Assembly: GCF_026626305.1 (NCBI RefSeq)
Contig: NZ_JAPNUE010000004.1
Location: 124,001-188,000, forward strand
Direction of reading: 5' to 3'
Source of the DNA: Frigidibacter sp. RF13
Lineage (GTDB): Bacteria; Pseudomonadota; Alphaproteobacteria; Rhodobacterales; Rhodobacteraceae
DNA length: 64,000 nt
The notes beneath the pieces were generated by a model. That model did no database searches. It had not been told where the DNA came from and worked only from the letters and a program-made list of their open reading frames with translations. Position 1 is the stretch's first letter. Each line of letters starts with the position of its first letter. Made by a program: the position numbers and the translations under genes. This document shows, piece after piece, positions 17,208 to 25,430 of the stretch.

Positions 17208-19295
17208 TCATTGAGCGGCCTCGTCGAAACGATGAGGCTGAAGCCCTGGCGGCGGGAAGGGCGCGTCGCGGCGGGCATCCGTCGCACCGAGCGGCAGGCC
17301 AAGCCCGCGCGCCATCATATGGCCCTGATAGACAGCATGGGCGATGGCGCCCGGGGCATTGGCATCGCCGGTCAGCGACAGGGTGAAGGGCAGGCCTTCT
17401 TCTCGCGCAAGCGCGTCATGAAGCGCCGACCCACCCGCGCGCTGGCCGACGACGACGAGTGATCGCGCGCCGATCGCTCGGGCTTCTCCGGTGAAGATCT
17501 GCGCAAGCTGCAGGGTCTCGCCGTCAAAGCCCGTCACAAGTTCCAGTGTCCGGTAGGCGATTCCTGCCTTCAGGAAGGCGCGGTGCACATGGGGCTGTTC
17601 GTTGGTCATGATCCCCCAGGCCTGCGCGGCGCCCGCAGACGTGATGTAGGTCGTCTGAAGCCCCTTCGCCGCCAGATGCTCGGCGATGGCCGAACCCATG
17701 TAGTAATTATCGAAATCGAAGACCGCGACCGGTCCCTCGATCTCAGCGCCCCGGGCGATATCATCCGGCGTGTAGACCCGTGGCGCCATGAGAGGATCAC
17801 CCGGCAACTCGCTGTCCTTGCAGAGAGTGTTCAGCCAGCGCGCACCGGTTGCGACCACCACATGGTCGGCGCCGAAATCGCGCACATCGGACGCCGTCAA
17901 CTCGCTTTCGGGGAAGAGCGAGACATTCCCCATCTCGCGGAGCCGCCCGAGACGATAGTCGATGACCCGGAACCATTGGCGCAGGCCCGGCAGCCTGCTT
18001 TCCCACAGAAGCCGCCCGCCGAACTCCCGTGCCCTTTCGGCGACCGAAACCTGAAAGCCCCGCCGGGCGAGCGTCAGCGCCGCCTCGAGCCCCGACGGGC
18101 CGCCGCCGACGATCAGGACAGAACCCTCACTGTCGTTCCGCACGATCTCGGGATGCCAGCCGCGCCGCCATTCCTCGCCCGCCGTCGGGTTCTGCGTGCA
18201 GCGGACCCAGACGCCATCGTGCCAGGAAGAAATGCAGATATTGCAGCCGATACACTCGCGGATCTCGGCCTCGCGGCCTTCCTCGATCTTCTTCGGCAGG
18301 AATGGATCGGCGATCGAGGGCCGGGCGCCGCCAATCAGGTCAAGAACGCCGCGCTTGACCATCGACACCATCGTATCGGGCGAGGTGAAGCGGCCGACAC
18401 CGACGACCGGCTTGTCGGTGATCGCCTTGACGAAATCGACCGTGGGTTCGTGGCTGCCCTCGCCGACATAGCGCGAGGGCGCGCAATCGGTGGCGGAATA
18501 ATCCATCTTCACGTCAAAGAGGTCGGGCGCGTCCTTCAGCGCCTCAATCACCTCATGCGCCTCGGATGCCGCCCTGTCAGACGGCCGCCCGCGCAATTCC
18601 TGAAGCGAGATGCGCAGCGCCACTGCAGTGCGCCCTCCCGTCGCCTCGCGCACGGCATCGATCAGTTCGAGCGTCAGCCGTGCCCGGTTGGCGACCGAAC
18701 CGCCATAGGCGTCGGCGCGCTTGTTATAGTCGGACAGCAGGAACTGGTAGGGAAGGTAGCCCATGCCCGCATAGACATAAAGGATGTCGAAACCCGCCTC
18801 CTCGGCCCGCACCGCCGCCTCGGCATGCCAGCGGATCAGGTCGCGGATGTCGCCCCCGTCCATCACCTTCGGCCGCGCGGCCGAGATGAAACCCGGATGC
18901 GTCGCCATCCAAGGCACGCCGGACGGCGAGAGCGCCGCATGGCGGGTGGTGCGGTTCATCGCCGCCGCCCCGCCATGCCACAATTCGACCGCCGCCAGCG
19001 CGCCATGCTCATGCGCGGCTTCGGTCATCAGCGCATGTGCCCGGATATCTGAGGCATCCCAGAGCGAAGCGAAGGGAAAGGGGCTGTCGTCAGAGGAGGG
19101 ATGAACCGAACAGGCGCCGGTCGACACCACGCCCCAGCCGCCCTCGGCCTTCATGCCGCGAAAGGCCGCGCGCACATGCGGGTTGGCATTGGTCATGCCC
19201 GAGGCGTGAGGAACCTGAAAGAACCGGTTCTTCGCAAGCTTGGGGCCGATGCGGACCGGCTCGAACAGAAGATCGTAACGGGCAGTCCGGGCCAT
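17208..19295 (-). CDS. Trimethylamine-dehydrogenase-like FMN/4Fe-4S/FAD oxidoreductase
   Basis: 695 residues. An Old-Yellow-Enzyme-type barrel (residues 1 to about 345), then the Fe-S ligand pattern Cys348, Cys351, Cys354, Cys366 (CIGCNIC then 11 residues to RCTQN), then an ADP/FAD-binding half opening SVLIVGGGPSG. The order and spacing match trimethylamine dehydrogenase. By recall alignment, the active site differs: covalent-FMN Cys30 is Ala31, Tyr60 is Ala61, His172 is Met178 and Trp264 is Ser267, while Tyr169 (Tyr175), Asp267 (Asp270) and Trp355 (Trp358) are kept. So oxidative N-demethylation of a different amine, with non-covalent FMN, is likely. First gene of the operon, directly after the dyad at 19308-19323. 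Confidence 0.87.
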   Translation of the reverse strand: MARTARYDLLFEPVRIGPKLAKNRFFQVPHASGMTNANPHVRAAFRGMKAEGGWGVVSTGACSVHPSSDDSPFPFASLWDASDIRAHALMTEAAHEHGALAAVELWHGGAAAMNRTTRHAALSPSGVPWMATHPGFISAARPKVMDGGDIRDLIRWHAEAAVRAEEAGFDILYVYAGMGYLPYQFLLSDYNKRADAYGGSVANRARLTLELIDAVREATGGRTAVALRISLQELRGRPSDRAASEAHEVIEALKDAPDLFDVKMDYSATDCAPSRYVGEGSHEPTVDFVKAITDKPVVGVGRFTSPDTMVSMVKRGVLDLIGGARPSIADPFLPKKIEEGREAEIRECIGCNICISSWHDGVWVRCTQNPTAGEEWRRGWHPEIVRNDSEGSVLIVGGGPSGLEAALTLARRGFQVSVAERAREFGGRLLWESRLPGLRQWFRVIDYRLGRLREMGNVSLFPESELTASDVRDFGADHVVVATGARWLNTLCKDSELPGDPLMAPRVYTPDDIARGAEIEGPVAVFDFDNYYMGSAIAEHLAAKGLQTTYITSAGAAQAWGIMTNEQPHVHRAFLKAGIAYRTLELVTGFDGETLQLAQIFTGEARAIGARSLVVVGQRAGGSALHDALAREEGLPFTLSLTGDANAPGAIAHAVYQGHMMARGLGLPLGATDARRDAPFPPPGLQPHRFDEAAQ

Positions 19296-19307
19296 GCGCT
19301 CACCTTG

Positions 19308-19323
19308 CTATACTCCAGTATAG
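19308..19323. promoter_or_regulatory. Operator-like dyad and promoter elements of the demethylation operon
   Basis: CTATACT and AGTATAG are perfect inverted arms with a 2-bp spacer, 13 bases before the first start codon. On the minus strand the left arm contains TATACT, a -10-like hexamer, and TTGACG (positions 19344-19349) lies further upstream at a spacing of 21, longer than ideal. A 16-bp dyad over the -10 is the classic site for a TetR repressor, and a TetR gene ends this operon. Confidence 0.55.
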
Positions 19324-19650
19324 TTGCGCTCGAATCGATGATCCGTCAAGTCCCTGCGCCTCGGCATGTGCCAGCAAGCTCTGAGGCATGGCCACGAGAG
19401 ATTGTCACCGGCCACGAGCCTCTGTGACACAACCTTGCAAGTGAATTTACAGTCTAAAGAAAGCCAGTGAACATCGTGACTTTTGAGCGGCTTATCTCGC
19501 GCAATCTCCTTCGCTTCGGGCACACGGTTTCAGTGAAGCGCCGAAGGCTCACGTTTGGGACAGTCTACAATTATTCACCCGAAGATCAGGAGCGCGTCAG
19601 GATCATCGCCCGTCGGCAATGCCAGCCCCTATTCATGGGTTGCGCTATCT
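19324..19650. other. Intergenic stretch without a supported gene
   Basis: No convincing coding region on either strand. It holds the upstream part of the operon promoter and a 9-bp direct repeat (GGCCACGAG, twice within about 30 bp near 19386-19416). Short open frames here lack ribosome sites, and the longest rightward one runs into the tRNA. Confidence 0.6.
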
Positions 19651-19727
19651 TGGTAGGCCCGGAGGGACTCGAACCCCCAACCAAGGCGTTATGAGCGCCC
19701 TGCTCTAACCAATTGAGCTACAGGCCC
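19651..19727 (-). tRNA. tRNA with anticodon CAU, probably tRNA-Ile2
   Basis: 77 nt cloverleaf with encoded CCA. D-arm GCTC/GAGC, anticodon stem GGGCG/CGCCT around CTCATAA (anticodon bases at 19691-19693), T-arm GGGGG/CCCTC with TTCGAGT. The acceptor stem has C4-G69 and C5-G68, as in isoleucine tRNAs whose CAU is modified to lysidine by TilS; elongator tRNA-Met is the alternative and cannot be excluded by eye. Confidence 0.9.
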
Positions 19728-19738
19728 GACCTGTCGTT

Positions 19739-19767
19739 TCACTATGCCGGGTCGTGGACGAGGTCAA
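19739..19767 (-). promoter_or_regulatory. Probable tRNA promoter
   Basis: On the minus strand TTGACC (19762-19767) and TAGTGA (19739-19744) are separated by exactly 17 bases, 11 bp upstream of the tRNA 5' end. Confidence 0.5.
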
Positions 19768-19822
19768 CGTCTTTGCGAAAACGGATTGGCACGGCTAGAT
19801 GCTGAAAGATGGAGGGCTTTTC

Positions 19823-20245
19823 ATGCCGGGGTTTTGGCGGGTGACTGTCGTCTACGGGCTGGGGCTGATCCTGACCGGGGCGCTGGTACTGGTTGCGAGC
19901 GCAATCACGCTCCGATCCGGCGCTGCGCTAATCTTTTCTGGATGCATGATCCTTGCGCTTGTCGCTCCCGCACTTGTGGCAGGGATGAGTTTCGGGCGTC
20001 ACTTCGGCCGGGCGGCTACACCGCCGGAGGCATGGCGTTATTCCGGCTGGTTCGCGGCGATCCAGGGTCTCTTGCTGGCCGCGTTGCTGGGGATCGCGAT
20101 GCAGGAATTCCTGGCACAAGAAAGCGATAGCGGCGTGATCATGGGTGTCATCCTTTGCGCCTACGTCGCTGCGGCCCTTCCAGTATCGCGCTTTTCCTTC
20201 GGCGTCGGAGCCGGACAAGCCGCCCGGACGCGCTTTCGGCGCTGA
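19823..20245 (+). CDS. Small four-span membrane protein, possibly ABZJ_00895 family
   Basis: 140 residues with four hydrophobic segments (roughly residues 5-27, 33-55, 70-90 and 105-128) and a basic C terminus. The ATG at 19823 has GGAGGG 7 bases upstream, better than the in-frame ATG at 19799. Size and layout recall the ABZJ_00895 family of unknown function, but I hold that only loosely. It stands alone between the tRNA and purM. Confidence 0.65.
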   Translation: MPGFWRVTVVYGLGLILTGALVLVASAITLRSGAALIFSGCMILALVAPALVAGMSFGRHFGRAATPPEAWRYSGWFAAIQGLLLAALLGIAMQEFLAQESDSGVIMGVILCAYVAAALPVSRFSFGVGAGQAARTRFRR

Positions 20246-20308
20246 TCGCGCGTTGCCCCCACTGGCGGTTTCAGGTATCGCGGCGGCGACGGATTCCGGG
20301 GGATTGCC

Positions 20309-21352
20309 ATGACCACCAAGAACGGGCTCACCTATGCCGACGCCGGCGTCGATATTGACGCGGGCAATGCGCTGGTCGAACGGATCAAGCCGGCGGCGAA
20401 ACGGACCTCTCGCGCCGGCTCGATGTCCGGACTCGGTGGTTTCGGCGCTTTGTTCGATCTGAAGGGCGCGGGTTATGTCGATCCCATCCTCGTTGCAGCT
20501 ACCGACGGCGTGGGCACCAAACTGAGGATCGCGATCGATACCGGCACTTTGGATACGATCGGCATCGACCTTGTCGCCATGTGCGTGAACGACCTGGTCT
20601 GCCAGGGCGCCGAGCCCTTGTTCTTCCTCGACTATTTCGCGACGGGCAAGCTTGAGGTGGATCAGGCGGCGCGGATCGTCGAAGGGATCGCCGAGGGCTG
20701 CGTACAGTCGGGCTGCGCGCTCATTGGCGGCGAGACGGCGGAAATGCCCGGCATGTATCATAAGGGCGATTTCGACCTTGCAGGTTTTGCCGTGGGCGCG
20801 ATGGAGCGCGGCGAAGACCTGCCCAAGGGCGTGGCTGAGGGCGATGTGCTTTTGGGGCTGGCCTCGAACGGGGTTCACTCCAACGGGTATTCCTTCGTGC
20901 GCAAGGTGGTGGAGATGTCGGGCCTTGGCTGGGATGCCGCCTCGCCCTTCGGCGAGGGTACTCTGGGTGCGGCGCTTCTGGCGCCGACGCGGCTGTATGT
21001 GAAACAGGCGCTGGCCGCGATCCGCGCTGGCGGGGTGCATGGCCTGGCCCATATCACCGGCGGCGGCCTCACCGAAAACCCGCCGCGCGTCCTGCCCGAA
21101 GGGCTGGCCTGCGAGATCGACCTTTCGGCCTGGACCCTGCCGCCGGTCTTCCGCTGGCTGGCCGGGACCGCGGGCATGAGCGAGCCCGAGCTTCTGAAGA
21201 CCTTCAACTGCGGCATCGGCATGATGCTGGTCGTGGCGCCCGATCGGGCTGCTGCGCTGCAGGCATTGCTTGAAGGCATGGGAGAAACGGTGGTGCCCAT
21301 GGGGCGCGTGGTGCAAGGGGCGGGCGCTCAGTACAAGGGCGCGCTCCTGTGA
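20309..21352 (+). CDS. purM: Phosphoribosylformylglycinamidine cyclo-ligase
   Basis: 347 residues. Opens with [20 protein letters not shown] and carries the PurM motifs [28 protein letters not shown] and [11 protein letters not shown]. It makes aminoimidazole ribotide from FGAM with ATP, the fifth step of purine synthesis, in the cytoplasm. Its stop overlaps the purN GTG start, the usual coupling of these two genes. Confidence 0.97.
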   Translation: MTTKNGLTYADAGVDIDAGNALVERIKPAAKRTSRAGSMSGLGGFGALFDLKGAGYVDPILVAATDGVGTKLRIAIDTGTLDTIGIDLVAMCVNDLVCQGAEPLFFLDYFATGKLEVDQAARIVEGIAEGCVQSGCALIGGETAEMPGMYHKGDFDLAGFAVGAMERGEDLPKGVAEGDVLLGLASNGVHSNGYSFVRKVVEMSGLGWDAASPFGEGTLGAALLAPTRLYVKQALAAIRAGGVHGLAHITGGGLTENPPRVLPEGLACEIDLSAWTLPPVFRWLAGTAGMSEPELLKTFNCGIGMMLVVAPDRAAALQALLEGMGETVVPMGRVVQGAGAQYKGALL

Positions 21353-21936
21353 AGCGGATCGCCATCCTGATTTCCGGGGGTGGCTCCAACATGGTGGCGC
21401 TGGCCGCCAGCATGAAAGGCGATCATCCCGCACGGCCGGTGCTGGTGGCGTCGAACGACCCGTCCGCCACCGGGCTCGAGCGGGCGCGGATGCTGGGCAT
21501 TCCGACCGCAGCGGTCGATCACCGGCCCTATGGCAAGGACCGCGCCGGGTTCGAGGATGCGCTGATGGCGCATCTCATCCTTGCGCGGCCCGACATCGTC
21601 TGTCTGGCAGGCTTCATGCGCGTTCTGACCCCGCGCTTCGTCGAAGCCTTCCGGGGGCGGATGCTGAACATCCATCCTTCGCTTCTGCCGAAATATCCGG
21701 GCCTTCACACCCATGCGCGGGCGATCGCGGCGGGCGACGCGGAGGCAGGCTGCACGGTTCACGAAGTGACGCCCGAGCTTGATGCCGGGCCGATCCTCGG
21801 TCAGGCGAAGATCGCGGTCGCGGCGGGCGAGACGCCCGACAGCCTCGCCGCGAAGGTTCTGGTGATGGAACATCAGCTCTATCCGGCCGTGCTGCGGCGC
21901 TTCGCGGGGGGAGAGCGGGCGCCTCTCTATCTCTGA
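21349..21936 (+). CDS. purN: Phosphoribosylglycinamide formyltransferase
   Basis: 195 residues, GTG start overlapping the purM stop (GTGA). GGGSNM near the N terminus, the catalytic stretch [22 protein letters not shown] and [16 protein letters not shown] are the family signatures. Transfers the formyl group of 10-formyl-THF to GAR, linking purine synthesis to one-carbon metabolism. Confidence 0.97.
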   Translation: MKRIAILISGGGSNMVALAASMKGDHPARPVLVASNDPSATGLERARMLGIPTAAVDHRPYGKDRAGFEDALMAHLILARPDIVCLAGFMRVLTPRFVEAFRGRMLNIHPSLLPKYPGLHTHARAIAAGDAEAGCTVHEVTPELDAGPILGQAKIAVAAGETPDSLAAKVLVMEHQLYPAVLRRFAGGERAPLYL

Positions 21937-21942
21937 CGGCGA

Positions 21943-21973
21943 TTCCCGCATAAATCCCGGGTACTTGCGGGAA
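21943..21973. other. Inverted repeat after purN
   Basis: TTCCCGCA and TGCGGGAA are perfect arms separated by 15 bases, beginning 7 bases after the purN stop codon. No run of T follows on the + strand, so it is at most a weak or Rho-assisted terminator or a stabilising stem. Confidence 0.4.
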
Positions 21974-22101
21974 AAACATCACAGAAAGGCAACAGTTTTG
22001 CCCGTGGACTGTCGTGACGGCGCGTCAGACTAGGCAATCGGCAAGAGACCGCCTATCACCCGGAGTACAGGCGGGACGAACCCGCGCCAGTCAGGATTGC
22101 G

Positions 22102-23259
22102 ATGCGCACGATTACCACGACCGATGATCTGGCCCGGTTTTGCGAGGCCGCCAAGGCCCAGCCCTATGTAACGATCGACACGGAGTTCCTGAGGGAACGG
22201 ACTTATTATTCCAAGCTTTGCCTTATCCAGATGGCGTTGCCCGGCAAGGAAGGCGAGGCGGTTCTCGTCGATCCGTTGACGGGGGGTGATCTGTCGCTGG
22301 AGCCGCTTTACGATCTTTTCCGTCATGAGGCGACGGTGAAGGTCTTTCACGCCGCGCGGCAGGATCTGGAGATCTTCTTCGTCGAAGGCAAGGTCTTTCC
22401 GATTCCCCTGTTCGACACCCAGGTCGCGGCCATGGTCTGCGGCTTCGGCGAGCAGGTCGGCTACGAGACGCTGGTCAAGAAGATTGCGCGCGAAAACCTC
22501 GACAAGTCCTCGCGCTTCACCGATTGGTCGCGCCGCCCCTTGAGCGCGGCGCAGCAGACTTATGCTCTGGCCGATGTCACTCACCTGCGTGTGATCTACG
22601 AACATCTCGCCAAGGAACTGAAGCGGACCGGGCGCCAGAAGTGGGTCGAGGAAGAGATCGCGATCCTTCTTGATCCCGAGACCTATATCACCCGGCCCGA
22701 GGAAGCCTGGCAGAAGGTTCGGACCCGCACCAATTCGGGGAGGTTCATGGCGCTGGTGCGCGAGCTTGCGCGCTTCCGCGAGGATTATGCCCAGACCCGT
22801 GACGTGCCACGCTCGCGCGTCTTCAAGGACGATGCGCTGCTGGAGCTTGCCTCGACCCGGCCAACCAGCCTGGAAGAACTTGGCCGCTCGCGGCTTCTGA
22901 TGCGCGAGGGGCGCAAGGCAGATATCGCCGAAGGCATCCTCGCGGCGGTGAAGGCCGGGATGGAAATGAAGCCCGAGGATTTCCCGAAGGTCGATGGCGC
23001 GCGCGAGCAACTGCAGGTCAATACCGCGCTCGCCGATCTTCTGCGTGTGCTTCTGAAAGCCAAGAGCGAGGAGGCGGGCGTGGCGCCGAAGCTGATCGCG
23101 GCGGCGTCTGAACTCGATGCCCTGTCGGCGGGCGAACGCGATCTGCCGATGCTGCAGGGCTGGCGGCAGGAAGTGTTCGGCGCCGATGCCTTGCGGCTCT
23201 GCCGTGGCGAGATCGCATTGTCGGCGATGGGCGGGGCCGTGCGGGTCGTGGTGGTCTGA
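22102..23259 (+). CDS. rnd: Ribonuclease D
   Basis: 385 residues. DEDD-type 3'-5' exonuclease: VTIDTEFLRERTYYSKLCLIQ gives the first Asp-Glu pair, VFHAARQDLEIFF the second motif and YALADVTHLRVIY the third. An HRDC domain follows (around ELARFREDYAQTRDVPRSRV). It trims tRNA 3' ends and other small RNAs. Length is normal for the family. Single-gene unit on the + strand. Confidence 0.95.
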   Translation: MRTITTTDDLARFCEAAKAQPYVTIDTEFLRERTYYSKLCLIQMALPGKEGEAVLVDPLTGGDLSLEPLYDLFRHEATVKVFHAARQDLEIFFVEGKVFPIPLFDTQVAAMVCGFGEQVGYETLVKKIARENLDKSSRFTDWSRRPLSAAQQTYALADVTHLRVIYEHLAKELKRTGRQKWVEEEIAILLDPETYITRPEEAWQKVRTRTNSGRFMALVRELARFREDYAQTRDVPRSRVFKDDALLELASTRPTSLEELGRSRLLMREGRKADIAEGILAAVKAGMEMKPEDFPKVDGAREQLQVNTALADLLRVLLKAKSEEAGVAPKLIAAASELDALSAGERDLPMLQGWRQEVFGADALRLCRGEIALSAMGGAVRVVVV

Positions 23260-23340
23260 CGGGCGGCCTTTCGGCTGCCTGTCAAAATGAGGCGCCTGCG
23301 GCGCCAAGCCATCTCTCGGCTCCCGCGCCGGGCGCGCGAG

Positions 23341-23381
23341 CCTCGGGCGCCTCCGGCGGGAGTATTTCAGGACAGAACGTG
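23341..23381 (+). repeat. REP-like element, tail type B
   Basis: A GC-rich stem (CTCGGGCGCCTCCGGCGGGAG region) followed by AGTATTTCAGGACAGAACGTG. The tail matches, with one change, the tail at 45155-45175 after yebC. Sits between rnd and a convergent lipoprotein gene. Confidence 0.6.
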
Positions 23382-23386
23382 AAAGG

Positions 23387-23863
23387 TCAGCGGCCGGTCG
23401 AGAGGGCGTTCGTCTCGCCTTGGACGACGATCTTGCGCACCGTTTCAAGCCTTATGTCCGAGAGATGGACGGCGGCGGTCAGCTGGCGCGAGCGCGGGGT
23501 CGAGGCGGGTGTCGGTTTCAGCGGCGGGAAGACGAGGAACCGGTAGGTGAGGGTTCCGTCCTCGTCCGGGCGGCCGCGGGTTTCGGAGACCAGTTCTGCC
23601 TCCCACCAGCCCTGGCTCGGGGGCAGGCCGGTGGCGCGGATGATGGCGCCGCCTTGGGTCTTTTCGACCTTCAGTTCGGTCACTTCGCGGACGAGGAAAC
23701 GCCCGTCGGCGGCCTCGTTCGGTTTCAGGACTGCCGCCTGCTTTTCGCGCCGGGCGCGGCCGAACCAGTTGAAGGGATTGAGCCTGCTCTCGCGGATGCG
23801 TCCGCAGCCTGCCGCCGCCAGCGGAAAGGCAAGGGTGGCGAGAAGGGCGGCGCGGCGGTTCAT
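23387..23863 (-). CDS. Lipoprotein of unknown function
   Basis: 158 residues. The N terminus is a lipoprotein signal (MNRRAALLATLAFPLAAAGC), with the lipobox cysteine at residue 20. The mature part has beta-rich segments such as GGAIIRATGLPPSQGWWEAEL and HLSDIRLETVRKIVVQGETN. No family I can name. Convergent to rnd; the adjacent sufE gene is divergent. Confidence 0.8.
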   Translation of the reverse strand: MNRRAALLATLAFPLAAAGCGRIRESRLNPFNWFGRARREKQAAVLKPNEAADGRFLVREVTELKVEKTQGGAIIRATGLPPSQGWWEAELVSETRGRPDEDGTLTYRFLVFPPLKPTPASTPRSRQLTAAVHLSDIRLETVRKIVVQGETNALSTGR

Positions 23864-23983
23864 GGGCGGGCTCCGGTTTGCTTCCCGTCTGGGTAGCCCA
23901 TTCGCGCGCCTGTGAAAAGGGGAGCCGTTCTGGACCTTTGCGGATGGAGGCGCTAGGGAGGCGGGGACCCCCGGGAGAGTGAG

Positions 23984-24412
23984 ATGGCCAGCCCCGCCTT
24001 CGAGGATATCGCAGAGACATTCGACTTCCTTGAGGACTGGGAAGAGCGCTACCGTCATGTGATCGAGATGGGCAAGGCGATGCCGGGTCTTGAGGAGGCG
24101 CTGCGCAGCCCTGCGATCAAGGTTGACGGCTGCGCAAGCCAGGTCTGGCTTCTGCCGAAAATTGCGGGCGCAGGCCCGGATGCCCGTTTCGATTTCCTTG
24201 GCGAGAGCGATGCGATGATCGTGCGCGGCCTGATTGCCATCCTGCATGCGCTTTATTCTGGCCTGACGGTCGCGGAGGTGCTGAAGGTCGATGCGGCGGC
24301 GGAGCTGAAGCGGCTGGGGCTGGACGAGCATCTGTCTTCGCAGCGGTCGAACGGGGTCAGGGCCATGGTCGCGCGGATCCGCAAACATGCGGCGGAGGCG
24401 GCGGAAGGCTGA
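23984..24412 (+). CDS. sufE: SufE-family cysteine desulfuration protein
   Basis: 142 residues with the SufE landmark KVDGCASQVWLLP, whose cysteine accepts persulfide sulfur from the SufS desulfurase, and SDAMIVRGLIAILHALYSG. It supplies sulfur for Fe-S cluster assembly in the cytosol. Suf operon genes are not adjacent, which is common for the stand-alone SufE of this order. Confidence 0.93.
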   Translation: MASPAFEDIAETFDFLEDWEERYRHVIEMGKAMPGLEEALRSPAIKVDGCASQVWLLPKIAGAGPDARFDFLGESDAMIVRGLIAILHALYSGLTVAEVLKVDAAAELKRLGLDEHLSSQRSNGVRAMVARIRKHAAEAAEG

Positions 24413-24418
24413 CTTCGG

Positions 24419-24466
24419 GCGGGGGCGCTGCCCCCGCGCCCCCGAGGCATTTGGGCCAAGATGAAA
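24419..24466 (+). repeat. REP-like element, tail type A
   Basis: Stem GCGGGGGC-GCT-GCCCCCGC (24419-24437) followed by CCCCCGAGGCATTTGGGCC and AAGATGAA. The same design occurs in the opposite direction at 56078-56123. Confidence 0.7.
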
Positions 24467-24502
24467 TGGGCAGAGGCGCTTCCCGTCCAAGATCGGAAGC
24501 GG

Positions 24503-25129
24503 TCAAAGCCTCGCGAGCGTTGATGTGAGATCGCCATAGCCGGTGAAGCGGCGTTCATAGGCGAGACCGAGGCGGGCGGCGCAGGCGCGGGCCTTGTCGT
24601 CGAGCGCCGGATCGTCGGTCTGGGCCTGGTAGACGAGTTTCTCGTAGTTGCCGAAATACATGTCGCGCAGCTCCGGGTGGCGGTCGAGGCCCATCGGCTT
24701 CCAGACGAAGGCGTCGAACTGGCGGACGAGGAAATCGGTGAGGTAGAAGGCGGTCATCTCATCGCGCGCGGCGAAAGCCGCATTGCCTTCGAAGAAGGAA
24801 TAGCAATGGGGGCCTGCGACCATCTCTACGCCGAGGTCACGGCAGCGGGCCTCCAGCAACCCGCCGGTGCCGCAATCGGCATAGACGACGAAGATCGACG
24901 CGTAGTCGGCGCGGTGCTTCTCGACGGCTGCCGTCACCGCCTCGGTGATCCGCTCGGGGTAGAGGTGGAGGTTTGCAGGCAGGCAGGTCAGGTCGAGATG
25001 ATCCCAGTGGTTCGCTGCCTTGAGATCAAGGATCTCGCGCGCCAGCGCCCCGCAGGCGATAAGAAGGACGCGGCCCGTTTGCGCGGGCGGAAGCCCGTCG
25101 CTGGTCAGGCTCTCGTCCGAAGGGATCAT
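24503..25129 (-). CDS. DUF1638 protein (methylamine-methyltransferase-associated family)
   Basis: 208 residues; matches the DUF1638 pattern in size and in motifs such as RVLLIACGALAREIL, VVYADCGTGG (a conserved Cys), GPHCYSFFEG and GLDRHPELRDMYFGNY. Its biochemical role is not known, but homologues recur beside MttB-type methyltransferases and corrinoid proteins, and here it lies downstream of a corrinoid gene. The start codon overlaps the stop of a small membrane-protein gene (ATGA), so the two are coupled. Confidence 0.85.
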   Translation of the reverse strand: MIPSDESLTSDGLPPAQTGRVLLIACGALAREILDLKAANHWDHLDLTCLPANLHLYPERITEAVTAAVEKHRADYASIFVVYADCGTGGLLEARCRDLGVEMVAGPHCYSFFEGNAAFAARDEMTAFYLTDFLVRQFDAFVWKPMGLDRHPELRDMYFGNYEKLVYQAQTDDPALDDKARACAARLGLAYERRFTGYGDLTSTLARL

Positions 25130-25299
25130 CCCTTGCGGCCTTTCAGATGTGCCAGAACGGCTGCCGCGAGCAGCACCGGCCCGGCGGCGGCAAACAGAAC
25201 CGAACGACCATCACCCGCCATCTGGAAGGCGAACCAGATCGTTACCGCCGCGACGAAGATCACGGACATGACGAGGAAAGCGGTTTTCAGCGCGGTCAT
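25126..25299 (-). CDS. Small two-span membrane protein, translationally coupled to the DUF1638 gene
   Basis: 57 residues. Two hydrophobic segments (LVMSVIFVAAVTIWFAF and SVLFAAAGPVLLAAAVLAHL) with a short polar turn and a basic end (KGRKG). AGGAGG-like AGGAGGC precedes the ATG at 25297-25299, and the stop overlaps the DUF1638 start. The four-base overlap and the ribosome site make it a real gene despite its size. Function unknown; possibly a membrane partner of the DUF1638 protein. Confidence 0.7.
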   Translation of the reverse strand: MTALKTAFLVMSVIFVAAVTIWFAFQMAGDGRSVLFAAAGPVLLAAAVLAHLKGRKG

Positions 25300-25360
25300 T
25301 TCAGCCTCCTTGCCTGCATCTGGGGCGCGGCGAGCCTAACCGCAAGCGCCCGTCCGCGCA

Positions 25361-25395
25361 AAGAAAAACCCCGGGGAGCCGCGCCCCTCGGGGTA
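25361..25395 (-). terminator. Rho-independent terminator after the corrinoid protein gene
   Basis: On the minus strand a GC-rich stem (ACCCCG... CGGGGT, interior CGCGGCTC loop region) is followed by TTTTTCTTT. It is 36 bases past the corrinoid gene stop and separates it from the small-protein/DUF1638 pair. Confidence 0.85.
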
Positions 25396-25430
25396 AGGAT
25401 CGGGAGCGAACCCGCCAGCCGCTGAATTAC

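Noticed and set aside
19467-19694. Rightward open frame ending in GPEGLEPPTKAL
   Set aside because: The tail is the well-known translation of a tRNA antisense strand, and the frame overlaps the tRNA; no ribosome site.
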